This document shows positions 7,900 through 16,148 of a DNA stretch of 44,864 nt, one piece after another. Position 1 is the first letter of the stretch; each line of letters begins with the position of its first letter. The position numbers and the translations under genes are program-made. The DNA is from an uncultured Ruminococcus sp. (GTDB lineage Bacteria > Bacillota > Clostridia > Oscillospirales > Acutalibacteraceae), in NCBI GenBank assembly GCA_902779615.1, contig CACZCM010000009.1:1-44864 (forward strand), in the 5' to 3' direction. The notes beneath the pieces were generated by a model. That model saw only the letters and a program-made list of their open reading frames with translations. It did not search any database and had not been told where the DNA came from.

Positions 7900-8949
7900 T
7901 CACTCGTATTTTTTCAGCGACACCTCAACGATCATATCGCACAGGTCGGGATAATCTATCCCCACGGCTTTAGCCTCCTGCGGGATAAGACTTGCGCCTG
8001 TCATTCCCGGGAGCGTGTTCGCCTCAAGCGCGTAAAGGCTGCCGCTGCCGTCAAGCAAAAAATCGATCCTGCCGTAGCCCTCAAGCCCCAGCGCGTCATA
8101 TGCCTTCTGAGCCTCGATCTGCATTCTGAGCGTTGTTTCCTCGTCAAGCTCGGCGGGGCAGATCTCCTCTGTCCTGCCGCTCTGATATTTATTCACGTAA
8201 TCATAAAAGCCGCTTTTCGGAATGATCTCGATAATGGGCAGCGCTTTGCCGTCAATAACGCCAACGGAAAATTCACGTCCCTTGATGTACTGCTCGACCA
8301 GCACCTCTGTTTCGTATTTGAACGCCTCGTCAAGCGCGCGGCGGAAATCGCTTTTATCCTCAACGATAGAAACTCCGACGCTGCTGCCGCCCGAGCAGGG
8401 CTTTACAACACATGGGAAAATGTCGAAGTCGTCGATCCTGCCGCTGAGCTTATCCTCGGGTCTGAAGCACTCGCCGTATGGCGTGCCGACCTTGTGGTCG
8501 AGAAATATGCTCTTCGTAACGCCTTTGTTCATCGCATTTGCGCTTGCAAGATAGCCGCTGCCCGTGTACTTGATGCCCATAAGGTCAAACGCAGCCTGAA
8601 GCCTGCCGTTCTCGCCGTCGCCGCCGTGAAGCGCAAGAAAAACGATATCTGCATAGCGGCAGATATCCTCAACGTGCTCGCCGAAGTAGCTGTCGGAGCG
8701 GATACGTCTTCTCTGTTTTATCTCGCTGATATCGGGGATCTTTTCGGAAACCGAGATATCCTTTGTAAAATCATAGCCGTTTTTGAACAGCGCCGCAGCA
8801 TCGCATTCGTCCTGCTCATAGCCCATATAGACATCGAGAAGAACTACGCTGTGGCCCTTTTTTCGCAGCGCCTTTGCGACCATTGACCCCGAGGTAACGG
8901 ACACATCGCGTTCGGTACTAAGCCCGCCTGCCAAAACAACAATATTCAT
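7900..8949 (-). CDS. ddl: D-alanine--D-alanine ligase
   Basis: The 349-residue ATP-grasp enzyme makes the D-Ala-D-Ala dipeptide for peptidoglycan. It has the N-terminal VLAGGLSTERDVSVTSG, LALHGGDGENGRLQAAF, the Ser-rich loop KPCSGGSSVGVSIV, EFSVGVIDG and the C-terminal metal site EANTLPGMTGASLIPQEAKAVGI (in part). The ATG at 8949 is preceded by AAGGCGG at good spacing and gives the usual MNIVVLAGG start; an upstream TTG is less likely. The gene ends 58 bp before the GT28 gene, likely in the same transcript. Confidence 0.95.
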   Translation of the reverse strand: MNIVVLAGGLSTERDVSVTSGSMVAKALRKKGHSVVLLDVYMGYEQDECDAAALFKNGYDFTKDISVSEKIPDISEIKQRRRIRSDSYFGEHVEDICRYADIVFLALHGGDGENGRLQAAFDLMGIKYTGSGYLASANAMNKGVTKSIFLDHKVGTPYGECFRPEDKLSGRIDDFDIFPCVVKPCSGGSSVGVSIVEDKSDFRRALDEAFKYETEVLVEQYIKGREFSVGVIDGKALPIIEIIPKSGFYDYVNKYQSGRTEEICPAELDEETTLRMQIEAQKAYDALGLEGYGRIDFLLDGSGSLYALEANTLPGMTGASLIPQEAKAVGIDYPDLCDMIVEVSLKKYE

Positions 8950-8976
8950 AGCTGTCAACCGCCTTTGTTATTTTAA

Positions 8977-9954
8977 TTAATTCTCCAGCGTAACTACGCC
9001 GTACTGCACGCGGCAATCTATCATGCTGCGCACCGCTTCGTCCGCTGTTGACGGCGATCCCGAAACGACCAGATCGTTCGTAAATACGCCGTATTTCTCG
9101 CTGTGCTCGACCTCTGGCGACACATTTTCCGGCAAGCGTATCACTGCGCTGCCCGCGTTTACATCTATCGTTATGCCGCCGCTGAGCTGCCGGAACAGCG
9201 CTTCGACCTTCGACATATTGGAGTCGAGCGTCCAGCGTCCCGCTATATTCCTTATGTCCGCCGTTGAGTGATCCGCTTTCAGCGTCTGCGTCTGCGCCGA
9301 TGCCGCGCTTAGCCGGATATCTGTGGATCTTACCGCAGCATACAGTTCGTCTGCCGCCTTCAGCGCTCCCAGCTTCAGCGACGCCCCGCTTGCTGCGATC
9401 GTTATATTGTCGGCGGAAAGCGACTTCGCTTCGACCGCGCTGTCCCTGAAATTCAGCGTCATATCCATCGCGCTGTCTATGCTGCCCAGATCTGCATCGC
9501 AGCCGTCAAGCTGCAGATTCACTCCGCCCTTGTAAATGTCCGGCACCGCCACCGTCAGTTCGCAGTCGCTTTCGCCGCCTATCGCCTGAATGTAAAAAAC
9601 ACCGCCGGTGTTCGCCGTGATAAGCGTTCCGCCGTTAAGCTTCACCGCCATCTTTTCACCCGAGGAGGACGTAAATTTAACGCTGCATTTCTCCCCGTAA
9701 AGCTCTATCGAGTTGAATTCGTTCAGCTCGCATTCCTGTTCCTTCGCGTTCGAGCGGGTCTTTACTTCCGTCAGATCGTACCTCTGAGGTTCGGTATAAT
9801 CAAATCCATCGTCGCTCAGCTTCAGATTATCTTCAAGCGCAGAATATATTCCTGCGGGAGCTACGTTGTCGCGCCTGATGAGTATCACTCCGATCAGCGA
9901 GATCAGTATGCCCACGGCAAGCAGTACAGCCGAAATTTTAAATAGCTTCTTCAT
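8977..9954 (-). CDS. DUF4097-type membrane-anchored beta-repeat protein
   Basis: The 325-residue protein has an N-terminal membrane anchor (residues 8-27) and a long beta-rich exterior with repeating patterns such as NGGTLITANTGGVFYIQAIGG and RSTDIRLSAASAQTQTLK, typical of the DUF4097 beta-helix family. Its function is unknown; relatives sit with DUF1700 proteins and PadR regulators in envelope-stress loci. It lies 6 bp after the DUF1700 gene in the same operon, where the HAD gene replaces the usual PadR regulator. Confidence 0.7.
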   Translation of the reverse strand: MKKLFKISAVLLAVGILISLIGVILIRRDNVAPAGIYSALEDNLKLSDDGFDYTEPQRYDLTEVKTRSNAKEQECELNEFNSIELYGEKCSVKFTSSSGEKMAVKLNGGTLITANTGGVFYIQAIGGESDCELTVAVPDIYKGGVNLQLDGCDADLGSIDSAMDMTLNFRDSAVEAKSLSADNITIAASGASLKLGALKAADELYAAVRSTDIRLSAASAQTQTLKADHSTADIRNIAGRWTLDSNMSKVEALFRQLSGGITIDVNAGSAVIRLPENVSPEVEHSEKYGVFTNDLVVSGSPSTADEAVRSMIDCRVQYGVVTLEN

Positions 9955-9960
9955 CTTCGC

Positions 9961-10533
9961 TTACCTCCTGCCGCCGCGTTTTGCTTTGTTCATGCGCACC
10001 CTGTTCATATACCTCGGGAACCACCGAAGCCCTGCCCACAGCGCGCGGAATATCCCTGCGCCGAACAGCACAAAGCCCACCGTCACGATCAGACCGCCCG
10101 CGCCCGCAGCCGCGAATCCCGCGCTTAGCCCCAACAGACTGAAGCACGCCACGCTCGCAAGCGCCGACGCTGCGCATAGCGCCAATAACAGCGCCGCTGT
10201 TACCGCTGCGAACAACACCATCATCAACTCATAAGCTGCGCACACCGGGATAAGCAGAATAAACAAAAACACGTTGAGCCCCGTTGGCTTTGACGGCGGC
10301 TCCTGCCGCTGCGCCATCCTCATTCCGTCCATCGGCGTTGGCATTCCGTGCTTGTAGTCGCTTGCGATCGTTTTCGGCGAGGGCAGCGAGGCTATGATCT
10401 CTTCCTCCGAAAGTCCCTCTTCCTTCTTGTTAAAAAAATATTCGTTGTAATCCTGCATGATGACATACTGCGCCTCGTCGGATAAATGGCGCACGGCTGT
10501 CATCAGCTCATACATAAACTGCGCTTGGGTCAT
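9961..10533 (-). CDS. DUF1700 family membrane protein
   Basis: The 190-residue protein has the N-terminal DUF1700 pattern: FMYELMTAVRHLSDEAQ, DYNEYFFNKKEEGLSEEEIIASL and P-K-T-I-A. This is a helical cytoplasmic segment followed by several Ala/Leu/Gly-rich membrane spans (about 83-165) and a basic tail. It is probably a small membrane sensor or structural protein partnered with the DUF4097 gene. Its ATG overlaps the HAD stop codon (ATGA), implying translational coupling. Confidence 0.75.
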   Translation of the reverse strand: MTQAQFMYELMTAVRHLSDEAQYVIMQDYNEYFFNKKEEGLSEEEIIASLPSPKTIASDYKHGMPTPMDGMRMAQRQEPPSKPTGLNVFLFILLIPVCAAYELMMVLFAAVTAALLLALCAASALASVACFSLLGLSAGFAAAGAGGLIVTVGFVLFGAGIFRALWAGLRWFPRYMNRVRMNKAKRGGRR

Positions 10534-11252
10534 ATCAGGAAATCCCTCATTCTAAGTGTATTGCCGTCGGGGATAAAATATGTGCACCCCGTGTCATAGT
10601 CGATCTCGGGCGAAATGTTCGAGTGGATATAAAGAGTGTCAAAGCCCGCCGCTTTGCCGCCGCGAATATCGGCATCGGGGTCGTTGCCTGTCATGATCGT
10701 TTCGGAAGGGTCAAGGCCATACCGATCGATGATCGTCTGATAAAACGCCTTGTCGGGCTTGCAGCAGCCCTCGTCCGACGATATCACTATCCCATCGAAC
10801 TTATCGAGGATCCCGAGAGTTCCCAGCTCGTCCCACGTAAAAGAGCGCTGCGCGTTTGTCAGCAAATAAACCTTGCCGTATTTCTGAAGCTCGCCGAGAA
10901 GCTCCGCTATACCGTCGTACAGCCTGATATACTCTCTCGACGCGCGGCGAAAGAACAGCGCAGTATCGAGAACGAGCTTTTCGGAGGCCGCAGCCCCTTT
11001 TTCATTATAGAGCCGTCTGAATACGTTTTCGATCCTGATGTCGATATGCTCATACCCGGGGTGAGCCTTACGCACGAAGTTCTTCTCGTCCTCGACCAGC
11101 TCCCCGTAGCGTTTTTGTATTTCACCTGCGGAGTACTTGGCGGACTCATCGGAATACTTTTTTGCAAGACCCTCCCATAATTCGGGCAGCCCTTCGTCTG
11201 TATGGATATCGGCAAGAGTACCATACAGATCGAACACATAATTTTTGTACAT
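10530..11252 (-). CDS. HAD-superfamily hydrolase
   Basis: The 240-residue protein starts at the ATG with GGGAGG upstream, giving MYKNYVFDLYGTLADI. HAD motifs are I (DLYGTL, nucleophile Asp8), II (LLTNAQ), III (K of CCKPDKAFY) and IV (TGNDPDADIRGG). A helical cap lies between motifs I and II, so it is a subclass I phosphatase. Substrate is unknown; phosphoglycolate-like or nucleotide phosphatases are typical. It leads the operon HAD-DUF1700-DUF4097. Confidence 0.88.
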   Translation of the reverse strand: MYKNYVFDLYGTLADIHTDEGLPELWEGLAKKYSDESAKYSAGEIQKRYGELVEDEKNFVRKAHPGYEHIDIRIENVFRRLYNEKGAAASEKLVLDTALFFRRASREYIRLYDGIAELLGELQKYGKVYLLTNAQRSFTWDELGTLGILDKFDGIVISSDEGCCKPDKAFYQTIIDRYGLDPSETIMTGNDPDADIRGGKAAGFDTLYIHSNISPEIDYDTGCTYFIPDGNTLRMRDFLI

Positions 11253-11315
11253 AATTTCACAGCCTCCCAACAGCTTTTCAGCGAACAAACCGAGATCTAT
11301 ACGAATCCATGTTTG

Positions 11316-11344
11316 ATTATATAATACAGAAAACAAAAAGTCAA
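11316..11344 (-). promoter_or_regulatory. Promoter of the HAD-DUF1700-DUF4097 operon
   Basis: On the minus strand TTGACT (11339-11344) and TATAAT (11316-11321) are 17 bp apart, some 65 bp before the HAD start codon. Confidence 0.7.
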
Positions 11345-11421
11345 GGAAAAATAGGTTTAATTCAGAATTCAAATCGACGTTGTGACAAACTATCTGTTCA
11401 CAAATAATTCCGAATTACGCA

Positions 11422-13071
11422 TTACGAATTGAATCTTATTTGGCATTCCAGCTCTGCGCCGTTCATGGTCATGGTGAATCCTGCGCCGTGAAGGTCTGCT
11501 ATCGACTTGACTATCGACAGCCCCAAGCCGCTGCCTTTTTGGTGGCGGCTTTTGTCTTTTCTTGTGTACGGCTTTAAAAGCTCGCTGATCTCGTCTTTAG
11601 TCAGCGGCTCGCTCTCGTTTCTGACCGTGAGCGTCTTGTCGGAAACGACTATGGTTATTTCGGTTTCGGGCGAAGAATATCTCACGGCGTTGTCGATAAG
11701 ATTTCCGACTGCTGTCTTTATAAGCTCCTCGTCGGCGTTTACGGTGTTGTCTCCGCTGCGGGTGAGCTTTATGCTCTTTTTGTCGGGCAGGGCAGGAAAT
11801 GCGTCTGCAATGTCCAATGCCAGCTTGTAAAGATCGAACTCTTTTTTGCTGAGCGTTACGCCTGTTGAGCTGAGTTTGCTGAATTCAAGCATTTTGTGTA
11901 CAAGCTCGTTTACTGCGTCCGACTGCTCGATGATCTTGTCGAGATAACGCTCCCGCTCGCTGTTGTCGATGTTCTCCTTCAAGCTGTACGCGTAGCCGCT
12001 AATGATAAATATCGGCGTTTTGATATCGTGGGCAATGGCGTTGGTGAGGTCTGCCCTCTGCTGCTCCTGTATCGCCTGAGCCTTTATCATCTTCCAGAGC
12101 ATGAAGCACAGAATAAACGCGATCACCCCAAAAAACGATACTATTATTCCAACGCCTGCGGCAAGCTTGACCTTACACACGTCTATAAGATCTACCTTCT
12201 TTGCAAATCGGATAATGTATTCCGCGCTTTCGCCGCCGTCAGAGGTGTGATCGGCAATATACAGGCGATCGGACACATAATATATATCCTCAAAAAAGCC
12301 TGCGGGCGCTATCATCATAGGGGCTTCCGCCTGATCGGCGAGAAGCTGCGAAATGTAATCGCTGCCTGCGTTCGAGCCAAGAATAAAATCCTTCGGCACA
12401 ATATTTCTCGTCATCTCGTTGCATACAAAAACAGGCTCTTCGGGGATCCTGTTTTGGTCAAGCGAATATGTTTCTGCGATTTCGTCCGTCAGAAACCATG
12501 TGTTGTCTGCTCCTGCCGCCGCTATTTTTAGCTCCAACGGGATAAATTCCACATAATTATTGTGAAACTTTGTGCATATAAGCTCATAGCTTTTTCCGTC
12601 GTCACGCTCCGTTTGGAGCCACTTCTCGATCTCACGGTACTGCTCGCTGCTGAGAGAGCCTCGCAATACATCGTGATCGATAAAACCGTACCACCTTTCG
12701 TTATACTCTGTTCCGAGCCTTACTCCGAAGCACACGATCTCCTTTTTCGCCGTGTTCACTATCGTTTCGCCGGTCTTACTGTCGATAACCTCGATCTGGC
12801 TGTTCCAGTCGCGCCGTTTCTCGCCGCTTCGGTAGATCAGATCGGCTATGCTTGAATAGATATTGTCCGTAACGCTGTATATGTTTGACGAGGCGGCCGC
12901 TTTGCTTATGGCATACGACATATCCTCGACCATGGCGTTCTGTATGCGGCTTTTCTCGCTGTAAAGGCATATCCCCGCATAGGCGGCGCAGATAACAACA
13001 CACACCGCCGCTATGATCGTTATCACTCGAGAAAGCAGCCTGCTTCGCTGCTGCTTCAGCCTTTTTTCCAT
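11422..13071 (-). CDS. Sensor histidine kinase
   Basis: The 549-residue protein has a membrane span at about 14-36, an extracytoplasmic sensor region of roughly 260 residues and a second span at about 304-327. The H box NAIAHDIKTP carries phospho-acceptor His348; the N box is NLIDNAVRYSS (about 457-467) and the G box GSGLGLSIVKSIADLHGA. It autophosphorylates and should signal to the OmpR-type regulator encoded directly upstream. Its Shine-Dalgarno AGGAG lies within the last codons of that regulator gene, so the two are co-translated. The extracellular signal cannot be told from sequence. Confidence 0.93.
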   Translation of the reverse strand: MEKRLKQQRSRLLSRVITIIAAVCVVICAAYAGICLYSEKSRIQNAMVEDMSYAISKAAASSNIYSVTDNIYSSIADLIYRSGEKRRDWNSQIEVIDSKTGETIVNTAKKEIVCFGVRLGTEYNERWYGFIDHDVLRGSLSSEQYREIEKWLQTERDDGKSYELICTKFHNNYVEFIPLELKIAAAGADNTWFLTDEIAETYSLDQNRIPEEPVFVCNEMTRNIVPKDFILGSNAGSDYISQLLADQAEAPMMIAPAGFFEDIYYVSDRLYIADHTSDGGESAEYIIRFAKKVDLIDVCKVKLAAGVGIIVSFFGVIAFILCFMLWKMIKAQAIQEQQRADLTNAIAHDIKTPIFIISGYAYSLKENIDNSERERYLDKIIEQSDAVNELVHKMLEFSKLSSTGVTLSKKEFDLYKLALDIADAFPALPDKKSIKLTRSGDNTVNADEELIKTAVGNLIDNAVRYSSPETEITIVVSDKTLTVRNESEPLTKDEISELLKPYTRKDKSRHQKGSGLGLSIVKSIADLHGAGFTMTMNGAELECQIRFNS

Positions 13072-13074
13072 CGG

Positions 13075-13749
13075 TCATTCTCCTATTTTGTACCCTCGGC
13101 GCACCGCTGTTTTTATCAGCTTTCCGTTGCCGCCTAGAGCTTTTCTCAGATTGCGCATATGGGTGTCAAGTACCCGCGCGTCAACGTCGCTGTCATAGCC
13201 CCACACGATATCCAAAAGCTTTTCGCGGCTGATTATTACGCCTTTATTCTCCAGCAGAACTTTCAGTATGCCGTATTCTCTCGCGGTGAGCTTCACTTCC
13301 TCGCCCCCGCTTATGACAATACCGTTGTTCGGATTGAGCGACAAACTTCCGACGCTGAATATTCTGGAGCGGACAAGCCCCTTAGACCGCTTGATAAGAG
13401 CGGTGACCTTCTGATACAGAACAGGAAGCGGAAACGGCTTTACAACGTAATCGTCGCACCCGAGCGCGTAGCCGTTGAGTATATCCGATTCATTGGCTCG
13501 CGCGGTGATAAACATAATGGGCACATCGCTCTCACGGCGTATTTCCCGACAGATCTCAAAGCCGTCCATCTCCGGCAGCATAACGTCAAGCATCAGCAGA
13601 TCGTAGTTGTTCTCATACGCCTTGACCAAGCCTGCCTCGCCGTCGGCGGCGGTATCGACAGTAAACATATCCTTTTCTTTTTTGGTGAAATAATTCGCAG
13701 CAAGCTCCCGTATATCGGGATCGTCTTCAACTATTAAAATCCGATACAT
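13075..13749 (-). CDS. OmpR-family response regulator
   Basis: The 224-residue protein starts MYRILIVEDDPDIREL. The receiver domain has acidic pair Asp9/Asp10, phospho-acceptor Asp55 (LLMLDVMLPEMDGFE), Thr in FITARA and Lys in DYVVKPF. The C-terminal winged helix ends with LTAREYGILKVLLENKG, DVDARVLDTHMRNLRKAL and RRGYKIGE. Start chosen at the ATG preceded by GGAAGG and matching the receiver N-terminus. It is the first gene of the two-component operon. Confidence 0.94.
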   Translation of the reverse strand: MYRILIVEDDPDIRELAANYFTKKEKDMFTVDTAADGEAGLVKAYENNYDLLMLDVMLPEMDGFEICREIRRESDVPIMFITARANESDILNGYALGCDDYVVKPFPLPVLYQKVTALIKRSKGLVRSRIFSVGSLSLNPNNGIVISGGEEVKLTAREYGILKVLLENKGVIISREKLLDIVWGYDSDVDARVLDTHMRNLRKALGGNGKLIKTAVRRGYKIGE

Positions 13750-13798
13750 ACAGCACCTTCCGTTACAAGCAAACGAGGGAATATTTCTTATCAATTTA

Positions 13799-13827
13799 AT
13801 TATAACACTGCGGGATATGATTTTCAA
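13799..13827 (-). promoter_or_regulatory. Promoter of the two-component operon
   Basis: On the minus strand TTGAAA (13822-13827) and TATAAT (13799-13804) are separated by 17 bp, about 50 bp upstream of the regulator start codon. Confidence 0.7.
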
Positions 13828-13829
13828 CG

Positions 13830-14315
13830 GTTATCGCGCGGCTGTTCACAAATTAAGAGGCATAGCGTTTTCCAAAGCCTCTCCGATCTTTATGCATTTA
13901 TCTTTTTGCTCATTTACGGTAAAGATAATAAAAACGCGACCTTATTGTTCTTTTACCCTATTCGCCCCGGGCCCTGATTGCCGTGAGTGGCGTGGGGCTT
14001 TGAGTGAGTAAATTCTTTTCTACTCGCCGGCAGTGGGAGAACACATCTTTTGTGCTTGTCCTGCCGTATTTGCGGGCTGATTATCGGGATAATGAAGCGG
14101 CGTTTCTTGATTATTATGACGAAGTCAAGATTTGCGAAGAAGCCGCTCGGTCGCATTTTAAGACGGGCAGGCGTGCGGGTCTCCGCTGCCGCGTCGGTCG
14201 GTGCTTCGACCTCGTCGAGGTCGAAGCAGGAGACCCGCACACTGCAGGCAATACGCGCACATATTTTATTCATAACATAAGATATAGCCCGCGTTTATCA
14301 AATGAAAGGCGCGGG
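13830..14315. other. Intergenic region with a cruciform-forming repeat
   Basis: No credible gene. The main structure is at 14173-14240: an outer 12-bp stem GTGCGGGTCTCC/GGAGACCCGCAC encloses a second perfect 12-bp hairpin TGCTTCGACCTC/GAGGTCGAAGCA (14202-14228). The segment CGGTCGGTGCTTC and the GGAGACCCGCAC arm are shared with repeat A copy 1 and with the element at 35527-35810. Confidence 0.6.
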
Positions 14316-14350
14316 AAAAAAATAACGCGCCCAATAATCTTGGACGCGTT
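14316..14350 (-). terminator. Ancestral terminator of the tRNA-fMet gene, now displaced
   Basis: On the minus strand AACGCGTCC/GGGCGCGTT forms a 9-bp stem (one G-T pair) followed by ATTTTTTT. It lies just beyond the truncated tRNA 3' end at 14371-14415, where the tRNA transcript would have ended before the element inserted. Confidence 0.6.
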
Positions 14351-14370
14351 CTGCGTGTGCCGCTCGGCAC

Positions 14371-14415
<45 letters not shown>

Positions 14416-14531
14416 GGATAAATCAAACCTTTTACAGCTTTTCAAGACTTATCAAAAACACTGATATAATTCGGTTTTATGCTATTTATCCTCTTGTATC
14501 TTCTCATATCCTTTCACCGTTTTTAGTTCCC

Positions 14532-14552
14532 TTAGTGCCCTAATAGTGCCCT
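14532..14552 (+). repeat. Left candidate integrase arm-type site
   Basis: A 21-bp sequence made of two TAGTGCCCT units is identical to 24104-24124 near the other end, with a third degenerate unit (TTAGTTCCC) just before it. Tyrosine integrases bind short direct repeats in the arms besides the core, so this is the likely role. Confidence 0.6.
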
Positions 14553-14571
14553 CAAATTGTCCTTGATATGA

Positions 14572-14730
14572 TTACTTTGTATCGCCGCTGCCCGGCTGTT
14601 CTTTTGCTTGCTTTTCCGCTGCCTTTTCTCTTTCGGCAGCGGCTTTGTTATATCCTGCATTAAGTGCCGCTGATAGTTCCCGGCTCTCCTCCGGCGTGAG
14701 CTGCATCAGCTTTCGTTCAAATTCTGTCAT
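14572..14730 (-). CDS. Small hypothetical protein
   Basis: The 52-residue product starts MTEFERKLMQLTPEESREL and continues as an Ala/Glu/Lys-rich helix. A strong GGAGG lies 7 nt before the ATG, which supports real translation. It has no membrane segment. It is the last gene of the minus-strand toxin-antitoxin cluster, 138 bp past the preceding gene. Function unknown. Confidence 0.6.
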   Translation of the reverse strand: MTEFERKLMQLTPEESRELSAALNAGYNKAAAEREKAAEKQAKEQPGSGDTK

Positions 14731-14867
14731 GTTCAAACCTCCGATACGCTATAAGCCGCCACAATGCGCTGTGACGGCTTTTGTTTGTTGATAGGGTAAT
14801 TTCACGAATAAAGCCGTTAAACGCTGTATAGGGCATTTCTGAGTGTCCTGCGGTGTGTTATTCGCTG

Positions 14868-15080
14868 TCAATCCCAATTGATGTCACTGTCGGTATAATA
14901 CTCACCGTTTTCAAAATTCTTCTCAGCTTCCTGCAATGCCGCTGCCTCCTGCGGAGTAACCTTTGTGTAGTCGGGATCCCATGCAAGAACGAGCTTCTTT
15001 ATCAATTCAAAAGCTAACTGCTGATCGCTTGCCGGCAGCATATCAATCATAGCCGCCGCTTGCTGTGCTGTGGTACTCAT
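14868..15080 (-). CDS. Small acidic protein, possible second antitoxin
   Basis: The 70-residue product starts at the ATG preceded by AAGGAGG; an upstream in-frame start exists but lacks a ribosome site. The N-terminal half is helical (AAAMIDMLPASDQQLAFELIKK). The acidic tail DPDYTKVTPQEAAALQEAE ... DSDINWD resembles the flexible toxin-wrapping tails of RelB-like antitoxins. It lies 13 bp after the RelE-like toxin gene in the same operon, so it may be a second antitoxin or an accessory factor. This role is inferred from position and tail. Confidence 0.55.
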   Translation of the reverse strand: MSTTAQQAAAMIDMLPASDQQLAFELIKKLVLAWDPDYTKVTPQEAAALQEAEKNFENGEYYTDSDINWD

Positions 15081-15093
15081 AAACTGCACCTCC

Positions 15094-15357
15094 TTAGTGC
15101 TTGTAAATATCGCCTCTGCTGTCAATATCCATGATATGAAGCACCTCGATATTATTGTCCTCTGTGTAACGGTATATTATTCTGTACTTGCCTATTCTGA
15201 GCCGCTGCCGTTTATCGGAATATCCCTGCATAGTTTTGATGTCACCGACAGGCGGCTTTTGCGTAAGTCCGTTTATCCCTGCTCTTATTCGGTTTTTTGT
15301 CGTACGATCCTGCGCCTCGATAAACTTCTTTGCTTTTTTGTCGTAGCGTATTTCCAT
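15094..15357 (-). CDS. RelE/ParE-family toxin
   Basis: The 87-residue protein starts MEIRYDKKAKKFIEAQD and shows the RelE/ParE fold: two N-terminal helices, then the basic beta-sheet KTMQGYSDKRQRLRIGKYRIIYRY and VLHIMDIDSRGDIYKH. The RLRIGKYRIIY strand and the Arg near the C-terminus are where RelE-type mRNA interferases keep catalytic residues; ParE relatives instead target gyrase. Its AGGAG lies in the end of the ribbon-helix-helix gene, 5 bp upstream, so both are coupled. It should stabilise the element. Confidence 0.85.
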   Translation of the reverse strand: MEIRYDKKAKKFIEAQDRTTKNRIRAGINGLTQKPPVGDIKTMQGYSDKRQRLRIGKYRIIYRYTEDNNIEVLHIMDIDSRGDIYKH

Positions 15358-15362
15358 TGTGT

Positions 15363-15554
15363 TTACTCTCCTGCTCCGTCTCGGGCAATCTTCTCGTCAA
15401 TAGCCGTAACAATATATCCATTTAGGCTTTGCCCTGATCGCTCGGCAGCGGCTCTGATCTCGTCCTTGCGTCCTTTCTTAACTCTGACCTTTATTTCTTC
15501 CTGCGTTTTCAGATAGTTTTCGGTTGCTTTTCGCTGTGCTTCACTTATCGGCAT
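15363..15554 (-). CDS. Ribbon-helix-helix antitoxin
   Basis: The 63-residue product starts at the ATG at 15554 (MPISEAQRKATENYL), preceded by AAAGGGGG at good spacing. EEIKVRVKKGRKDEIRAAAE then GQSLNGYIVTAIDEKI is an Arc/CopG-like ribbon-helix-helix: a beta-strand of basic residues followed by two helices. It should neutralise the RelE-like toxin encoded next and autorepress by binding the palindromes at 15610-15677. Confidence 0.85.
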   Translation of the reverse strand: MPISEAQRKATENYLKTQEEIKVRVKKGRKDEIRAAAERSGQSLNGYIVTAIDEKIARDGAGE

Positions 15555-15584
15555 AAACAAGCCCCCTTTCTAAGTTATATTATA

Positions 15585-15686
15585 TCACAAATTCGTATAT
15601 GTGTACATATACATTTTTGACAAATATGTACCCATATATTCGTAAGAAATGCCAATTGATATATGGGTACATATATGATATAATAA
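15585..15686. promoter_or_regulatory. Divergent promoter/operator region of the toxin-antitoxin module
   Basis: Plus strand: TTGATA, a 17-bp spacer and TATAAT at about 15657-15685, driving the gene at 15745. Minus strand: TATAAT at about 15585 with a weak TGTACA 17 bp before it, driving the antitoxin. Between them are inverted units ATATGTACCCATATAT and ATATATGGGTACATATAT plus TATGTGTACATATA. These GTAC-centred palindromes are plausible operators for the ribbon-helix-helix protein and would control both directions. Confidence 0.6.
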
Positions 15687-15744
15687 GTACAACAGGTTAA
15701 GGGAACGCACCTAAACCAAATAAAACAAATAGGAGGTCATCACT

Positions 15745-16020
15745 ATGACAACACAGGTTATGGAATCAAAAATCGCAGAGCTTAAGGAATGGGAATCCGT
15801 TCTTGAAGAAGCAAAGGCAGTTGTAGAGGCTCTTAAAGACGAGCTTAAGGCAGAAATGACTTCAAGAGAGGTTGAGGAGCTGGAGTGCGGAACACACATC
15901 GTTCGTTTCACTTCCATTCTTTCAAACAGATTTGATACAACAACCTTTAAGAAGGAACACGCCGAGATGCACAAGCAGTACACAAAGCAGACGCAGAGCC
16001 GCCGCTTTACAGTATCGTAA
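15745..16020 (+). CDS. Hypothetical mobile-element protein
   Basis: The 91-residue protein follows AGGAGG. An N-terminal coiled-coil-like segment (ESKIAELKEWESVLEEAKAV and onward to about residue 38) precedes a conserved-looking C-terminal part with SNRFDTTTFKKEH and KQTQSRRF. I recall similar short proteins near recombination genes in Clostridia phages and elements, but cannot assign a function. It is the first plus-strand gene of the element's left module. Confidence 0.65.
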   Translation: MTTQVMESKIAELKEWESVLEEAKAVVEALKDELKAEMTSREVEELECGTHIVRFTSILSNRFDTTTFKKEHAEMHKQYTKQTQSRRFTVS

Positions 16021-16081
16021 AAAAAAGGGCCATACGTAAGCACCGACCAAAGCACAGCGTAAAGCCCACAAACCGCACCAA

Positions 16082-16117
16082 CGGAGCGGATACATATATT
16101 TTATCGTATCCGCTCCG
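16082..16117 (+). terminator. Perfect hairpin between two element genes
   Basis: A 12-bp stem CGGAGCGGATAC/GTATCCGCTCCG with an AT-rich 12-nt loop lies 20 bp before the ribosome site of the next gene. There is no T-tract, so it is more likely an attenuator, RNA-processing or protein-binding site than a simple terminator. Confidence 0.4.
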
Positions 16118-16148
16118 ATATGTCAAGAAAAATATCGGAGGTAAAAAT

